Source of the DNA: Dolomitihabitans soli | Lineage (GTDB): Bacteria; Actinomycetota; Actinomycetes; Streptosporangiales; Streptosporangiaceae | DNA: 34,484 bases | Direction: 5' to 3' | NCBI RefSeq assembly: GCF_022213955.1 | Contig: NZ_JAKNTW010000047.1 | Span: 1 to 34,484, forward strand | Shown: positions 17,679 through 25,251 of the stretch, piece by piece | How positions within the stretch are numbered: the first letter of the stretch is position 1 | Layout of the letters: each line of letters opens with the position of its first letter | The notes under the pieces: generated by a model | The model's database searches: none | Told to the model about the DNA's origin: nothing | What the model saw: the letters and a program-made list of their open reading frames with translations, nothing else | Program-made: the position numbers and the translations under genes

Positions 17679-19252
17679 CTCTCTTCCCGCCGGGTCATGC
17701 TCACGAAACGCGGCCGCGGGTCCTCCGGGACGTTGCGGTGGACCAGGTCCGACAGCGTTCGGGTGGCACTGATGATCTGCAGTCCGGGGAGGGAGAAGGT
17801 CGCGGCGTTGAAGATCCGCGGCGACAGCAACGGATTGGTCAGCGCCTGCGAGAAGGCGTCGATGGCGATGATCTTCGTGAGCAGCGGCGGCAGCATCGCG
17901 TTCGGGGCTCCCGGCTCCTCGGCGAACAGGCCGACGTACAGGTCCAGGTCGTCCACTCCCCGGTAGAGCTCCCGGAGCGCGCCGACCACCTTCGGGTCGC
18001 CGGAGACCTGCTCGAAGCCGCGCACCCGGGGGAAACGGCAGTGCTCCCGGTAGCTGTTGTAGGGGGCCAGGCTCAGCGCGCGCGACTCGGCGATGCTGGC
18101 CACGTCGACCGGGCGCAGCACCGGGTCGGTGTTGAACAGGCAGATGCGACCGGCACGCTGCCGGGAGGCGTCCTCGAAGAGCCGGCCGAGGCCCGGCTCG
18201 GGTATGAGCGCTCCCCCGGCCATGGTCTCCGCCAGCGGCAGGTCCCGGCCGCCCACGGACAGGGTGGAGGGGATCAGGCTGTGCCAGCGGTAGACGAGGT
18301 TGAACTCGACCGAGGCCCAGTTCTGCCGGTGCCAGGCGGCGCGGGCCAGCATGGCGGGAAGCCGCGGGTCCAGGGTGAAGCGGAAGTGGTAAGGCGTGAT
18401 GTGGTTGATGTACTCCTCGACCACCAGTTTGATGAGGAGCACGATGAGGATGTTCCGCGCCGTCTGGAACAGGCGCTCGTCGTCCCAGCGCGGATGGTGT
18501 TCCGCCAGGACGCGCGCCACCCTGTTGTGCTCGCGCAGGAACAGCACCGTGAGCATGGTGAAGCCGACCTGGATGTTGCCCCTGTCGCTGCCCAGCGCGA
18601 ACAGGGCGTCGCGCTGGGCGGCGGCGAGCTCGTCGAACCTGATCACCGTCAGCGCGGCGAACTCGGGTTTGATCTCGCCGTTCTCGCAGAGGTACGGAGG
18701 GTATTCCGCGCCGTTGAGAGTCTGGCTCTTGAGCCGCCCGCCGTCGAACGTCCGCAGGGCGGCGGTCACCACCGGGTCGAGCCCGTAGAGCTGGTTCAGG
18801 TCGACATGGTGGTTCGAGCTGTTCTTGCGCGGATCCCTGGGCACATGCGTGTCACCGCGCAGGAACCCGTCGGTGAACCACTGGGCGAAGTAGGCGAACA
18901 GCACGGTGGACCGGGGACACGGGATCATGGTGTCGCCGCGGGCGAACAGGTCGGCCGCCTGCTCGGGCGTGGGCCGGCCGGCCGCGGGCCCGGCGAACGG
19001 CGGCAGGTGCCGCCCGCTGAAGGTGCGGTCGGTCAAGGACCCCCACGAGGTGTAGTCGGCCATGGTGCTCAACGGCTCCGGCCGTGGGGCCATCTCGCGG
19101 ATCGCGTGGTCGATCAGCGTGGCGTTGAGGCGCCGCCGTACGGGCTGGACGTGCTGGGCGAGGGTCCACAGCGGGCGGCCGTGGGTCAGGGCCAGGAATC
19201 TCAGACGGTTGGCGGCGCCGTCGGTGGCGATGCCTCTCGCGCTCCGCGGCAC
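17675..19252 (-). CDS. Cyclooxygenase / fatty-acid dioxygenase-like heme peroxidase
   Basis: A 525-aa member of the animal heme peroxidase superfamily, aligning by eye with prostaglandin H synthase. Shared blocks: VDLNQLYG (150-157), LNGAEYPP (179-186), TVLFLREHNRV (235-245), LFQTARNILI (261-270), EFNLVYRWHSLIP (316-328), SRALSLAPYNSYR (390-402) and LSPRIFNAATF (476-486). Tyr321 and His324 match the catalytic Tyr385 and proximal heme ligand His388 of COX-1. YRWH is the form found in fungal linoleate diol synthases. Ser468 aligns near COX Ser530. The distal-His position of COX (QHFTH) reads QWFTD here, with Asp128. No signal peptide or EGF domain. GTG 19252 has AGGAGG 7 nt upstream; a GTG at 19258 overlapping the P450 stop is an alternative. 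Confidence 0.88.
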   Translation of the reverse strand: MPRSARGIATDGAANRLRFLALTHGRPLWTLAQHVQPVRRRLNATLIDHAIREMAPRPEPLSTMADYTSWGSLTDRTFSGRHLPPFAGPAAGRPTPEQAADLFARGDTMIPCPRSTVLFAYFAQWFTDGFLRGDTHVPRDPRKNSSNHHVDLNQLYGLDPVVTAALRTFDGGRLKSQTLNGAEYPPYLCENGEIKPEFAALTVIRFDELAAAQRDALFALGSDRGNIQVGFTMLTVLFLREHNRVARVLAEHHPRWDDERLFQTARNILIVLLIKLVVEEYINHITPYHFRFTLDPRLPAMLARAAWHRQNWASVEFNLVYRWHSLIPSTLSVGGRDLPLAETMAGGALIPEPGLGRLFEDASRQRAGRICLFNTDPVLRPVDVASIAESRALSLAPYNSYREHCRFPRVRGFEQVSGDPKVVGALRELYRGVDDLDLYVGLFAEEPGAPNAMLPPLLTKIIAIDAFSQALTNPLLSPRIFNAATFSLPGLQIISATRTLSDLVHRNVPEDPRPRFVSMTRREER

Positions 19253-19254
19253 CT

Positions 19255-20562
19255 TCACCCCTCCTTGGTGTCGGGGCCGAGTGCCAGGACGAACCGGTCG
19301 GGAAAGATCCCGTGGTCGCGGACTAGCGCCCCGTCGGGCGGCGGGAGCGGGTGCGCCCCTGGACGACGCAGCAGGCGGCGCACGACTTCGCAGATGACGG
19401 CCCTGGCGGGATGCACGCCGAGGCACGCGTGGTGACCGTGGCCGAAGTAGAGCTGGAGGTGTCCCGGCCGGTCGAGGCGGAACTCGTCGGGCGCCTCCAC
19501 CACGTCGGAGTCGAACATGGCCGACGCCGGCGCGGCGAGCACGAACGTCCCGGCGGGGACGAGCGTCTCGCGCGGGGTGCCGGCGGCCAGCACGTGGTCG
19601 CGCTCGCACAGCCGGGGAAGGAGCTTGAAGAACGGGCTGAACCGCAGCGCCTCCCAGACATAGGGATCGAAGCGCGCGGGGTCCGAATCCACGGCGGCGG
19701 CAGCGGCCGCCGCCCGCACCTGCGGGCGGATCATGATCTGCTCGACGGCCTCCGCCATCGCTCCCGGCCCGCTCTCCACGAACCCCAGTGGCAACCCCGC
19801 CATGTTTATCAGCAGTCGCTCGTCGTCGACGCCCACCTCGGCCGGCAGGGTCGTGCGGATCAGGCGGGAGAAGACGTCCTCCGGCAGCGGCCGCCCCGCC
19901 GCCATGTCGGCCCGGCGTTCGGCGAGCAGGCCACGCAGGTAGGCCATCATCTCCCCGCCCGCGCGGACGGAGGCGGCCTGGATCTCCGGGTCGCCGTGGA
20001 AGTTGGCGAATCCGTCGGTGACCACGGCCCGCGTCCACCCCGACAGGATCGCGGGGGAAGGACCGGGGAAGCCGAAGTACTCTCCGCAGACACGCAGGGC
20101 GACGTGCCGGAAGAGTTCGCCGACGGCCTCGATCCGCCCGGTCGCCGAGGCGGCGTCGAGGGCCTCGTCGGCGATCCGGCCGACGAGGTCGCGGAGCCGC
20201 GCCGCGTCCTGCGGGGCGAGCATCACCTGCATGAGCCCCTTCTCCCGCCAGTTCATCGGCGTCGCGTCCCGGCCCAGCATGAACGGCCCGCCGAGGGCCG
20301 CGTCGAGGCGCGGACCGAAGGCGCGGACCGTGAAGACCTGCTCCAGCGAGAGCACCTCGGTGACGTCGGCGAAACGGGTCACGACGGTGAAGGCGGGCGT
20401 GACGAAGACCGGCCGCCGCTCGCGGAGCTGCGCGAACAGGGCACGCCAGTCGGTGCGCATCCACTCCCGGACGAGCGCGAAGGCGGCCATCGGGTCACGC
20501 GCCATGGCCGCGTCGTATCTCGCCAGATGGTCGCCCGTGGTCGCCTGACCGACAGCACCCAT
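19255..20562 (-). CDS. Cytochrome P450 lacking the O2-activating I-helix pair (hydroperoxide-isomerase-like)
   Basis: A 435-aa P450. ExxR is present at 304-307 (EALR) and the heme loop reads FGHGHHACLG with Cys380. The I helix (about 250-276) reads INMAGLPLGFVESGPGAM, without the (A/G)Gx(D/E)T(T/S) motif needed to cleave O2. The same loss is known in P450s that rearrange fatty-acid hydroperoxides without O2 or reductase: thromboxane and prostacyclin synthases, plant CYP74, and the P450 half of fungal diol synthases. It is the first gene of the operon and lies just upstream of the COX-like gene, so the likely substrate is that enzyme's hydroperoxide. The ATG 20562 has GGAGG 10 nt upstream. The family is certain; the reaction is inferred. 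Confidence 0.88.
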   Translation of the reverse strand: MGAVGQATTGDHLARYDAAMARDPMAAFALVREWMRTDWRALFAQLRERRPVFVTPAFTVVTRFADVTEVLSLEQVFTVRAFGPRLDAALGGPFMLGRDATPMNWREKGLMQVMLAPQDAARLRDLVGRIADEALDAASATGRIEAVGELFRHVALRVCGEYFGFPGPSPAILSGWTRAVVTDGFANFHGDPEIQAASVRAGGEMMAYLRGLLAERRADMAAGRPLPEDVFSRLIRTTLPAEVGVDDERLLINMAGLPLGFVESGPGAMAEAVEQIMIRPQVRAAAAAAAVDSDPARFDPYVWEALRFSPFFKLLPRLCERDHVLAAGTPRETLVPAGTFVLAAPASAMFDSDVVEAPDEFRLDRPGHLQLYFGHGHHACLGVHPARAVICEVVRRLLRRPGAHPLPPPDGALVRDHGIFPDRFVLALGPDTKEG

Positions 20563-20672
20563 GCCGTTGGACCCTCCGTCTCGTCCGTGTCACCGATCTA
20601 CGGAAGCCATGGCGTAAAAAGATCATCACTTTCCGCAGTCACAATCTAGGTAGGCCACAGAGTGCCACAGGA

Positions 20673-20700
20673 TGACTCCGGAATGCAGTGTTTTGACTCC
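20673..20700. promoter_or_regulatory. Direct repeats in the divergent oxylipin-operon/desaturase promoter region
   Basis: TGACTCC occurs at 20673-20679 and again at 20694-20700, 21 bp apart, that is two helical turns on the same face. This is in the middle of the 238-bp gap between the divergent P450 and desaturase genes (20563-20801). The second copy is part of TTGACT, a possible -35 for the desaturase. A further pair GCCACAG (20654-20660 and 20664-20670) lies beside it. One activator could serve both directions; not tested. Confidence 0.35.
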
Positions 20701-20801
20701 CCTGGGTGATTGATTCGTCACTCTTAGGCAACTCCCGCGAGCCGGGCGTTCGACCGTTGAATGAGTGGCCGGAACGGACGGCCCGCCCCTGAGGGAGGAA
20801 C

Positions 20802-21755
20802 ATGACCGCATCGGCCTTCCCATCAGGCCGGCAGGAGCCGGGCAGGGCCGAAACGGTGACGGTCACCGCCGGGCGCCGCACCGCCTATCTGATCGCCCTC
20901 GTGATCCTGCCGGTCCTGGTCCTGGTGGTGGCGGTCCCCGTCGCCTGGGGCTGGGGGATCGGGCCCCGCGACGCGGTCATCGCCACCGTCATGTATCTGG
21001 TCAGCATCTTCGGGATCGCCATCGGCTACCACCGGCACTTCACCCACCGCGCCTTCAGGTGCCGCAGGCCCCTGCGCATCGCGCTCATGCTGGCCGGCGG
21101 GATGGCCCTGGAGGGCCCGGTCACGCTGTGGACGGCCGAGCACCGCCGCCACCACAAGTACGCCGACCGGGCCGGCGACCCGCACTCGCCGTGGCGTTAC
21201 GGCGACAGCGGCCTGGCGTTGCTGCGCGGCATGGCGCACGCCCACGTCGGCTGGTTCTACACCGCGCGCGACCGCTCCAGCCGGCAGCACTGGGTGCCCG
21301 ACCTGATGGCCGATCCGGACGTCCGGCGGTTCGACGCCGCCTACCCGGCCGTCGCCGTGCTGTCGTTCCTGCTCCCCGCCACGGCCGGCGGGCTGTGGTC
21401 GATGTCGTGGACGGGCGCGTGGACCGCCCTCTTCTGGGGCGGCCTGGTCCGCTACGCCGTGGTGCACCACGTGACCTGGTCGGTCAACTCCATCGCCCAC
21501 ACCTTCGGCGACCGCCCCTTCACGACCAGGGACCGCTCGTCCAACGTCCGCTGGGTCGCGTTCCTGACCCTCGGCGAGGGCTGGCACAACTGGCACCACG
21601 TGGACCCGACCTGCGCCCGCCACGGCGTCCTCAAAGGCCAGCTCGACCCGAGCGCCCGCCTGATCCGCTGGTTCGAACAAGCGGGCTGGGTGTACGGCGC
21701 GCACTGGCCGGACCCCCGACGCCTGACCGCCCGCCGCGCGGACAGAAGCTCCTAA
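20802..21755 (+). CDS. Membrane fatty-acid (acyl-CoA delta-9 type) desaturase
   Basis: A 317-aa integral membrane di-iron desaturase. The three histidine boxes are intact: HRHFTH at 77-82, EHRRHH at 113-118, and HNWHH at 262-266 in GEGWHNWHH; the additional HHVTWSVNSIAH at 222-233 is also standard. Hydrophobic segments at about 29-50, 58-75, 93-110 and 180-220. It introduces a cis double bond in a fatty acyl chain, using O2 and an electron donor. The ATG is preceded by GGAGG. Being divergent from the P450/COX-like operon, it may supply unsaturated acids for dioxygenation, though a general membrane-lipid role is equally possible. Confidence 0.92.
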   Translation: MTASAFPSGRQEPGRAETVTVTAGRRTAYLIALVILPVLVLVVAVPVAWGWGIGPRDAVIATVMYLVSIFGIAIGYHRHFTHRAFRCRRPLRIALMLAGGMALEGPVTLWTAEHRRHHKYADRAGDPHSPWRYGDSGLALLRGMAHAHVGWFYTARDRSSRQHWVPDLMADPDVRRFDAAYPAVAVLSFLLPATAGGLWSMSWTGAWTALFWGGLVRYAVVHHVTWSVNSIAHTFGDRPFTTRDRSSNVRWVAFLTLGEGWHNWHHVDPTCARHGVLKGQLDPSARLIRWFEQAGWVYGAHWPDPRRLTARRADRSS

Positions 21756-21789
21756 ACGCCCCGCGCTCAGCTGCCGCCCATTATGGCGG

Positions 21790-21810
21790 GATCTCTGGAA
21801 GCCGGAGATC
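21790..21810 (+). terminator. Hairpin terminator after the desaturase
   Basis: GATCTCTGG (21790-21798) pairs with CCGGAGATC (21802-21810) with one G-U pair and a 3-nt loop, 35 nt after the stop codon. A second small stem, CCGCC/GGCGG, precedes it (about 21774-21789). Confidence 0.6.
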
Positions 21811-21904
21811 ACCTACGCGGCGGGGCCCGCCGTTCCGGAACGCATCGGGTATCGTCGCTCGTTCTCCCTATGGGCTGCGAGAAGATCGCCATGGTGGAGG
21901 GCAC

Positions 21905-22432
21905 GTGACCGAGCATGAATCCGCCGCGTCCGCTGAGACCCGAAGCACACGTGGCCGCCGTTCGCGAGGACGATTAACCCTGGACGTTCTGGCCGTCCTC
22001 AGCTTCTGTTTCATGCTCTTTCAACTGGCATTCTCCGACCCCGTGTCCTCCGCGTGGTTCAGAACGCAGGTGCCCGCCTGGACGGCATGGGGCTTGAACG
22101 CATCGGAGTCGTACTTCAACGACATTTATCTGCACGGCTACCCTTGGTGGTCGTGGCCGATGATGGGCGTGGGTTTCCTCTTCGGACTGGGCATCACCGT
22201 TCACGACACGATCAACGCGATCGAGGGCCGTACGCGGGTCCGCGAGGCCGTCGCGAGTTTCACGATCCTGATCATGGCCGCGGTGTCGATCCACACCGGC
22301 ATCCTCATCACCGTGTTCCCCGACCGCGATCTGCAGGACCACATCCGCTGCAAGGACTCCCCCTCTCGCTACGCGTACGCGGCATGTCGAGTCGAGCTAC
22401 GCGGAACACCGATACGCGGATCCATCTCGTGA
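21905..22432 (+). CDS. Three-helix membrane protein of unknown function
   Basis: A 175-aa protein from GTG 21905, preceded by GGAGGG. A charged, disordered N-terminal tail (1-25) is followed by membrane segments at about 26-43, 82-99 and 115-138. A loop with aromatic residues (WTAWGLNASESYFNDIYLHGYPWWSWP) lies between the first and second, and a hydrophilic C-terminal tail has two Cys (149, 161). I do not recognise the family. Upstream, the desaturase ends with a hairpin, so it is probably transcribed alone. Confidence 0.65.
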   Translation: MTEHESAASAETRSTRGRRSRGRLTLDVLAVLSFCFMLFQLAFSDPVSSAWFRTQVPAWTAWGLNASESYFNDIYLHGYPWWSWPMMGVGFLFGLGITVHDTINAIEGRTRVREAVASFTILIMAAVSIHTGILITVFPDRDLQDHIRCKDSPSRYAYAACRVELRGTPIRGSIS

Positions 22433-22747
22433 TGGACCCGCCCTCCCAGGAAGACGCGACAGGACCCTGACGTCGCCGTCGAAGCGGCGGCCCCATCCGC
22501 CCGGTGGCCGTGCGCAGGATCGAGACCGGCGAGCACCTTTGCGTGCAGGCGGGGGACATAAGTAACTTTCCGCAAATATCCTGGCATTTAGATATTCCGC
22601 CGGACCATCGCCTCGGATATCGGCCACGCAGGCGAAGCGGCCAATAGCTGCTAGATGCGTTAATTGTCCTTTATAGATGGTCGACATCGGGGATATTTGA
22701 TCCATTCAGGCGTTTATGTCAATGGCCGGCGACTGAGAATCACAGTC
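22433..22747. other. Intergenic region with an AT-rich island
   Basis: No gene supported. The first part has a small stem, CGCCG (22474-22478) with CGGCG (22485-22489), a possible terminator for the membrane-protein gene. From about 22560 to 22735 the base composition drops to roughly half AT (for example TAGATATTCCG, TTAATTGTCCTTTATAGATGG), well below the neighbours in GC. It probably contains the promoter of the secreted-protein gene or is a piece of foreign DNA. Confidence 0.5.
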
Positions 22748-23344
22748 ATGAGAAGAATGACAGCCGCACTGCTGGCCACCGTTTGCGCGGGGACCGCCTT
22801 CGCGAGTTCGCCGCCCACCCTCGCCCAGACGCCGGGCACCGGCGCCGCCTCGCTGAACCGGTCCGCCGCGCAGACCGACTGGCTCAGCCGCCTCCGTGCC
22901 GCGATGGAGAAGTTCAAGGACCCGGCGGTCGCGGAGAGATACGGCTACGTACGGACCGACCACTGCTCCCAGTTCCAGTTCACCGGCGCCGACGGTAAGC
23001 CCATCGGCGGTATGGGCTACCACTACGCCAACCAGCGGCTCATCCAGGACCCACGGCTGCTGCCCCTCCAGCCCGAGGTGCTGGTCTACGTGCCCGGCGT
23101 GCGCGACCGACGGGAACTGGGCGCCATCGAGTACATCAAGAACGACGACGACCAGCTCCTCGCGACCCCGGAAGATCGCCCGAGCCTGTTCGGACGTGAG
23201 TTCCAGGGCCCGATGGAGCCGCACGCGAACGGCGGGGCGATCCATTACGACATGCACATCTGGCTGTTCATGCACAACCCGAAGGGCCTGTTCGAGCCCT
23301 GGAACCCCCGGGTCGTCTGCCCCGGCGGCCACGCGCACTCCTGA
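22748..23344 (+). CDS. Secreted protein of unknown function
   Basis: A 198-aa protein with a signal peptide: MRRMTAALLATVCAGTAFA, with likely cleavage near 19-27. The mature part contains KFKDPAVAERYGYVRTD, GGMGYHYAN, PEVLVYVPG, LGAIEYI, SLFGREFQGPMEPH and DMHIWLFMHNPKGLFEPWNP, ending with CPGGHAHS. Two Cys (73 and 191) could form a disulfide. The many His (GYHY, HYDMHIW, GGHAHS) might bind metal. I believe similar secreted actinobacterial proteins exist but know no assigned function. The start could also be the ATG at 22757. A strong 13-bp hairpin follows the stop. Confidence 0.7.
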   Translation: MRRMTAALLATVCAGTAFASSPPTLAQTPGTGAASLNRSAAQTDWLSRLRAAMEKFKDPAVAERYGYVRTDHCSQFQFTGADGKPIGGMGYHYANQRLIQDPRLLPLQPEVLVYVPGVRDRRELGAIEYIKNDDDQLLATPEDRPSLFGREFQGPMEPHANGGAIHYDMHIWLFMHNPKGLFEPWNPRVVCPGGHAHS

Positions 23345-23375
23345 ACCACGGCCGACGGCGCCCAGCCAGGGGGGC

Positions 23376-23411
23376 TCATCGTCCGCCGATCTCACGACCG
23401 GCGGACGATGA
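23376..23411 (+). terminator. Perfect 13-bp hairpin terminator
   Basis: TCATCGTCCGCCG (23376-23388) and its exact complement (23399-23411) with a 10-nt loop, 31 nt after the stop of the secreted-protein gene. No T-run follows. Confidence 0.7.
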
Positions 23412-23443
23412 TCGGTTCCGACATCGCTCACGAGGCGGCCTGG

Positions 23444-23524
23444 ATGACGATCCGCGGAGTGCTGTTCGACGTCTCGGACACGTCCTCGGACCGGGCCGGC
23501 GTGCTCGGGCAGCCGGCCGAATCG
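23444..23524 (+). pseudogene. Possible HAD-hydrolase N-terminal remnant
   Basis: The frame from ATG 23444 begins MTIRGVLFDVSDT, close to the first motif of HAD phosphatases (VLFDxDGT), but the second catalytic Asp position is Ser and the Gly is Asp. What follows is not HAD-like. The open frame runs to 23641, but only the first 12 or so residues are suggestive. This lies in the 303-nt gap 23345-23647; nothing else is seen there except the hairpin. Confidence 0.18.
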
Positions 23525-23647
23525 GTCCGGACTCCTGCGGATGCGTCACGGCGGACCGCCTTCCGAGGTCAACGGCACATGAGCCTGGTAATTGTCCCAG
23601 GGGCCCGTCGATGGACGGCGTCTCCTGACCCGGAGGGCTGATCGGGG

Positions 23648-25102
23648 ATGGATCGATGGGGCGGCTGGTCCTGGGCCGGCGCGCTGGCGGTGATGGCGGC
23701 GGCGGTGGCGCTGGTGTCCGGGAGCGGGCCGGTCAACCGGCTGGCCTGCCGTACGGCGGGGCGGGCGTTCCGGCGGGCCCGGCTGCTGGCCGAACGCACG
23801 CCACCTGGACGTGAGCGCTACGTAGACTTTCTGCGGGCCCTCGCGATCACCGCCGTCGTCGCCGGGCACTGGCTGGCCATCCAGGTGACCTACGGCGGCG
23901 GCAGGGGCTTCCAGGGGGGCAGCGTCCTCGACGTGCTGCCCTGGACCCGGCCGCTGACCTGGCTGTTCCAGGTCATGCCGGTCTTCTTCCTGATCGGGGG
24001 TTTCGCGAACGCGGTGTCCCTCGGCTCGCAGCACGAGCGGGGCGGCGGCGCCACGGGGTGGGTGCTGCGCCGTACCGACCGGCTGGTCCGGCCGACGACC
24101 GCGCTGCTGGCCTCGCTGAGCGTGGCCGCGCTGGTGGCGCGGGGTCTGGGCGCGGACCCCGGCCTGATCGGCACGGCGGTCTGGCTGGCGTCGATCCCGT
24201 TGTGGTTCCTGGTGGCCTACTTCGCCGCGGTGTTCCTCACCCCGCTCCTGCACGCCGCCCACCGGCGGGCGGGCCTGGCGGTGCCGATCGTGCTGGCCGC
24301 CCTGGTCGGCGCGGGTGATCTGGCCCGCCTGACCGGTTTCGGGCCCGGCCTGGCAGTGGGCAGCTATCTGTTCGCCTGGCTGGCCATCCACCAGCTCGGC
24401 TTCGCCTGGCAGGACGGGCGGCTGCCCGCCCGGCGCGGGGTCGCGCTGCCGCTCGCGGGGGTCTCGCTGATCGTCCTGGTGGTGCTCACCGTGGCCGGTC
24501 CGTATCCGGTCAGCATGGTGGGGGTCGCCGGGGAGACTCTGCAGAACACCTCACCGCCGACGCTCGCCCTGCTCGCCTTCGCCACCGCCCAGACGGGGAT
24601 CGTCCTCGCCTGCCACGATCGGGTGAGCCGCTGGCTGCGGCGGCCCGCGGTGTGGACGGGCGTGGTCGCGGTCAACTCGGTGATCATGACGGTGTTCCTC
24701 TGGCACATGACCGCCGCGGTGCTCGGCGCGCTGGCCCTCTACCCGACCGGAATCATGCCGGCGGTCTCTGCCGGGTCGCCGGAGTGGTTGCTGCTGCGTC
24801 TCCCCTGGCTCGCCGTCCTGGCGCTGATCCTCGCCATCCTCGTCGCGATGTTCGGGCCCGTCGAGCGGCGAACCGGCAGGCGGGCCGGAAAGCGAGCCGG
24901 AAAGCGGGCCGGTTCCGGGATCGGACAGGCCGTGCTCACGGTCGCCGGCGCCGGCGGCGTGCTCGCCGGGCTCCTCGGCGTCGCCCTGGCCGGTCAGGGC
25001 GACCACGGACCCGCGGGCATGCCGACTCCTGCCCTGCTGACCTACTTCGCCGGAGCCGCCGCCCTCCGGCTCGCCCGGTGGCGGCTCTCCTCCGCCGGCT
25101 GA
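23648..25102 (+). CDS. Acyltransferase-3 family membrane protein
   Basis: A 484-aa polytopic protein of the acyltransferase-3 (OafA/YrhL-like) family. After a first hydrophobic segment (8-26) comes the family start RYVDFLRALAITAVVAGHW (57-75), with the conserved His74. MPVFFLIGGF and RRTDRLVRPT follow, where the Arg and the FLIGGF block are typical. About ten further membrane helices. It would transfer an acyl group from the cytoplasm to a glycan or other acceptor at the outer face; the acceptor is unknown. A basic loop GRRAGKRAGKRAG near 410-425 is encoded by a 12-bp tandem repeat. The ATG is taken because the frame has no other early start. Confidence 0.85.
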   Translation: MDRWGGWSWAGALAVMAAAVALVSGSGPVNRLACRTAGRAFRRARLLAERTPPGRERYVDFLRALAITAVVAGHWLAIQVTYGGGRGFQGGSVLDVLPWTRPLTWLFQVMPVFFLIGGFANAVSLGSQHERGGGATGWVLRRTDRLVRPTTALLASLSVAALVARGLGADPGLIGTAVWLASIPLWFLVAYFAAVFLTPLLHAAHRRAGLAVPIVLAALVGAGDLARLTGFGPGLAVGSYLFAWLAIHQLGFAWQDGRLPARRGVALPLAGVSLIVLVVLTVAGPYPVSMVGVAGETLQNTSPPTLALLAFATAQTGIVLACHDRVSRWLRRPAVWTGVVAVNSVIMTVFLWHMTAAVLGALALYPTGIMPAVSAGSPEWLLLRLPWLAVLALILAILVAMFGPVERRTGRRAGKRAGKRAGSGIGQAVLTVAGAGGVLAGLLGVALAGQGDHGPAGMPTPALLTYFAGAAALRLARWRLSSAG

Positions 25103-25251
25103 CCCCTCGCTGCGCCCGGCTCGACACGTTGCTGCGAGGGTGACGGCTCACCGACCGGGCTCACCGTCCGTGCCGAAGGCTTCGCCGTACAAGACCTGCG
25201 CGGAGCTGGTGGACGCCGCGAAGAAGCCCCGCGTACCTGTCGGGGTGATCC

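Noticed and set aside
24870-24912. 12-bp tandem repeat encoding RAGK units in the acyltransferase
   Set aside because: Simple in-frame repeat making a basic loop; no sign of wider function.
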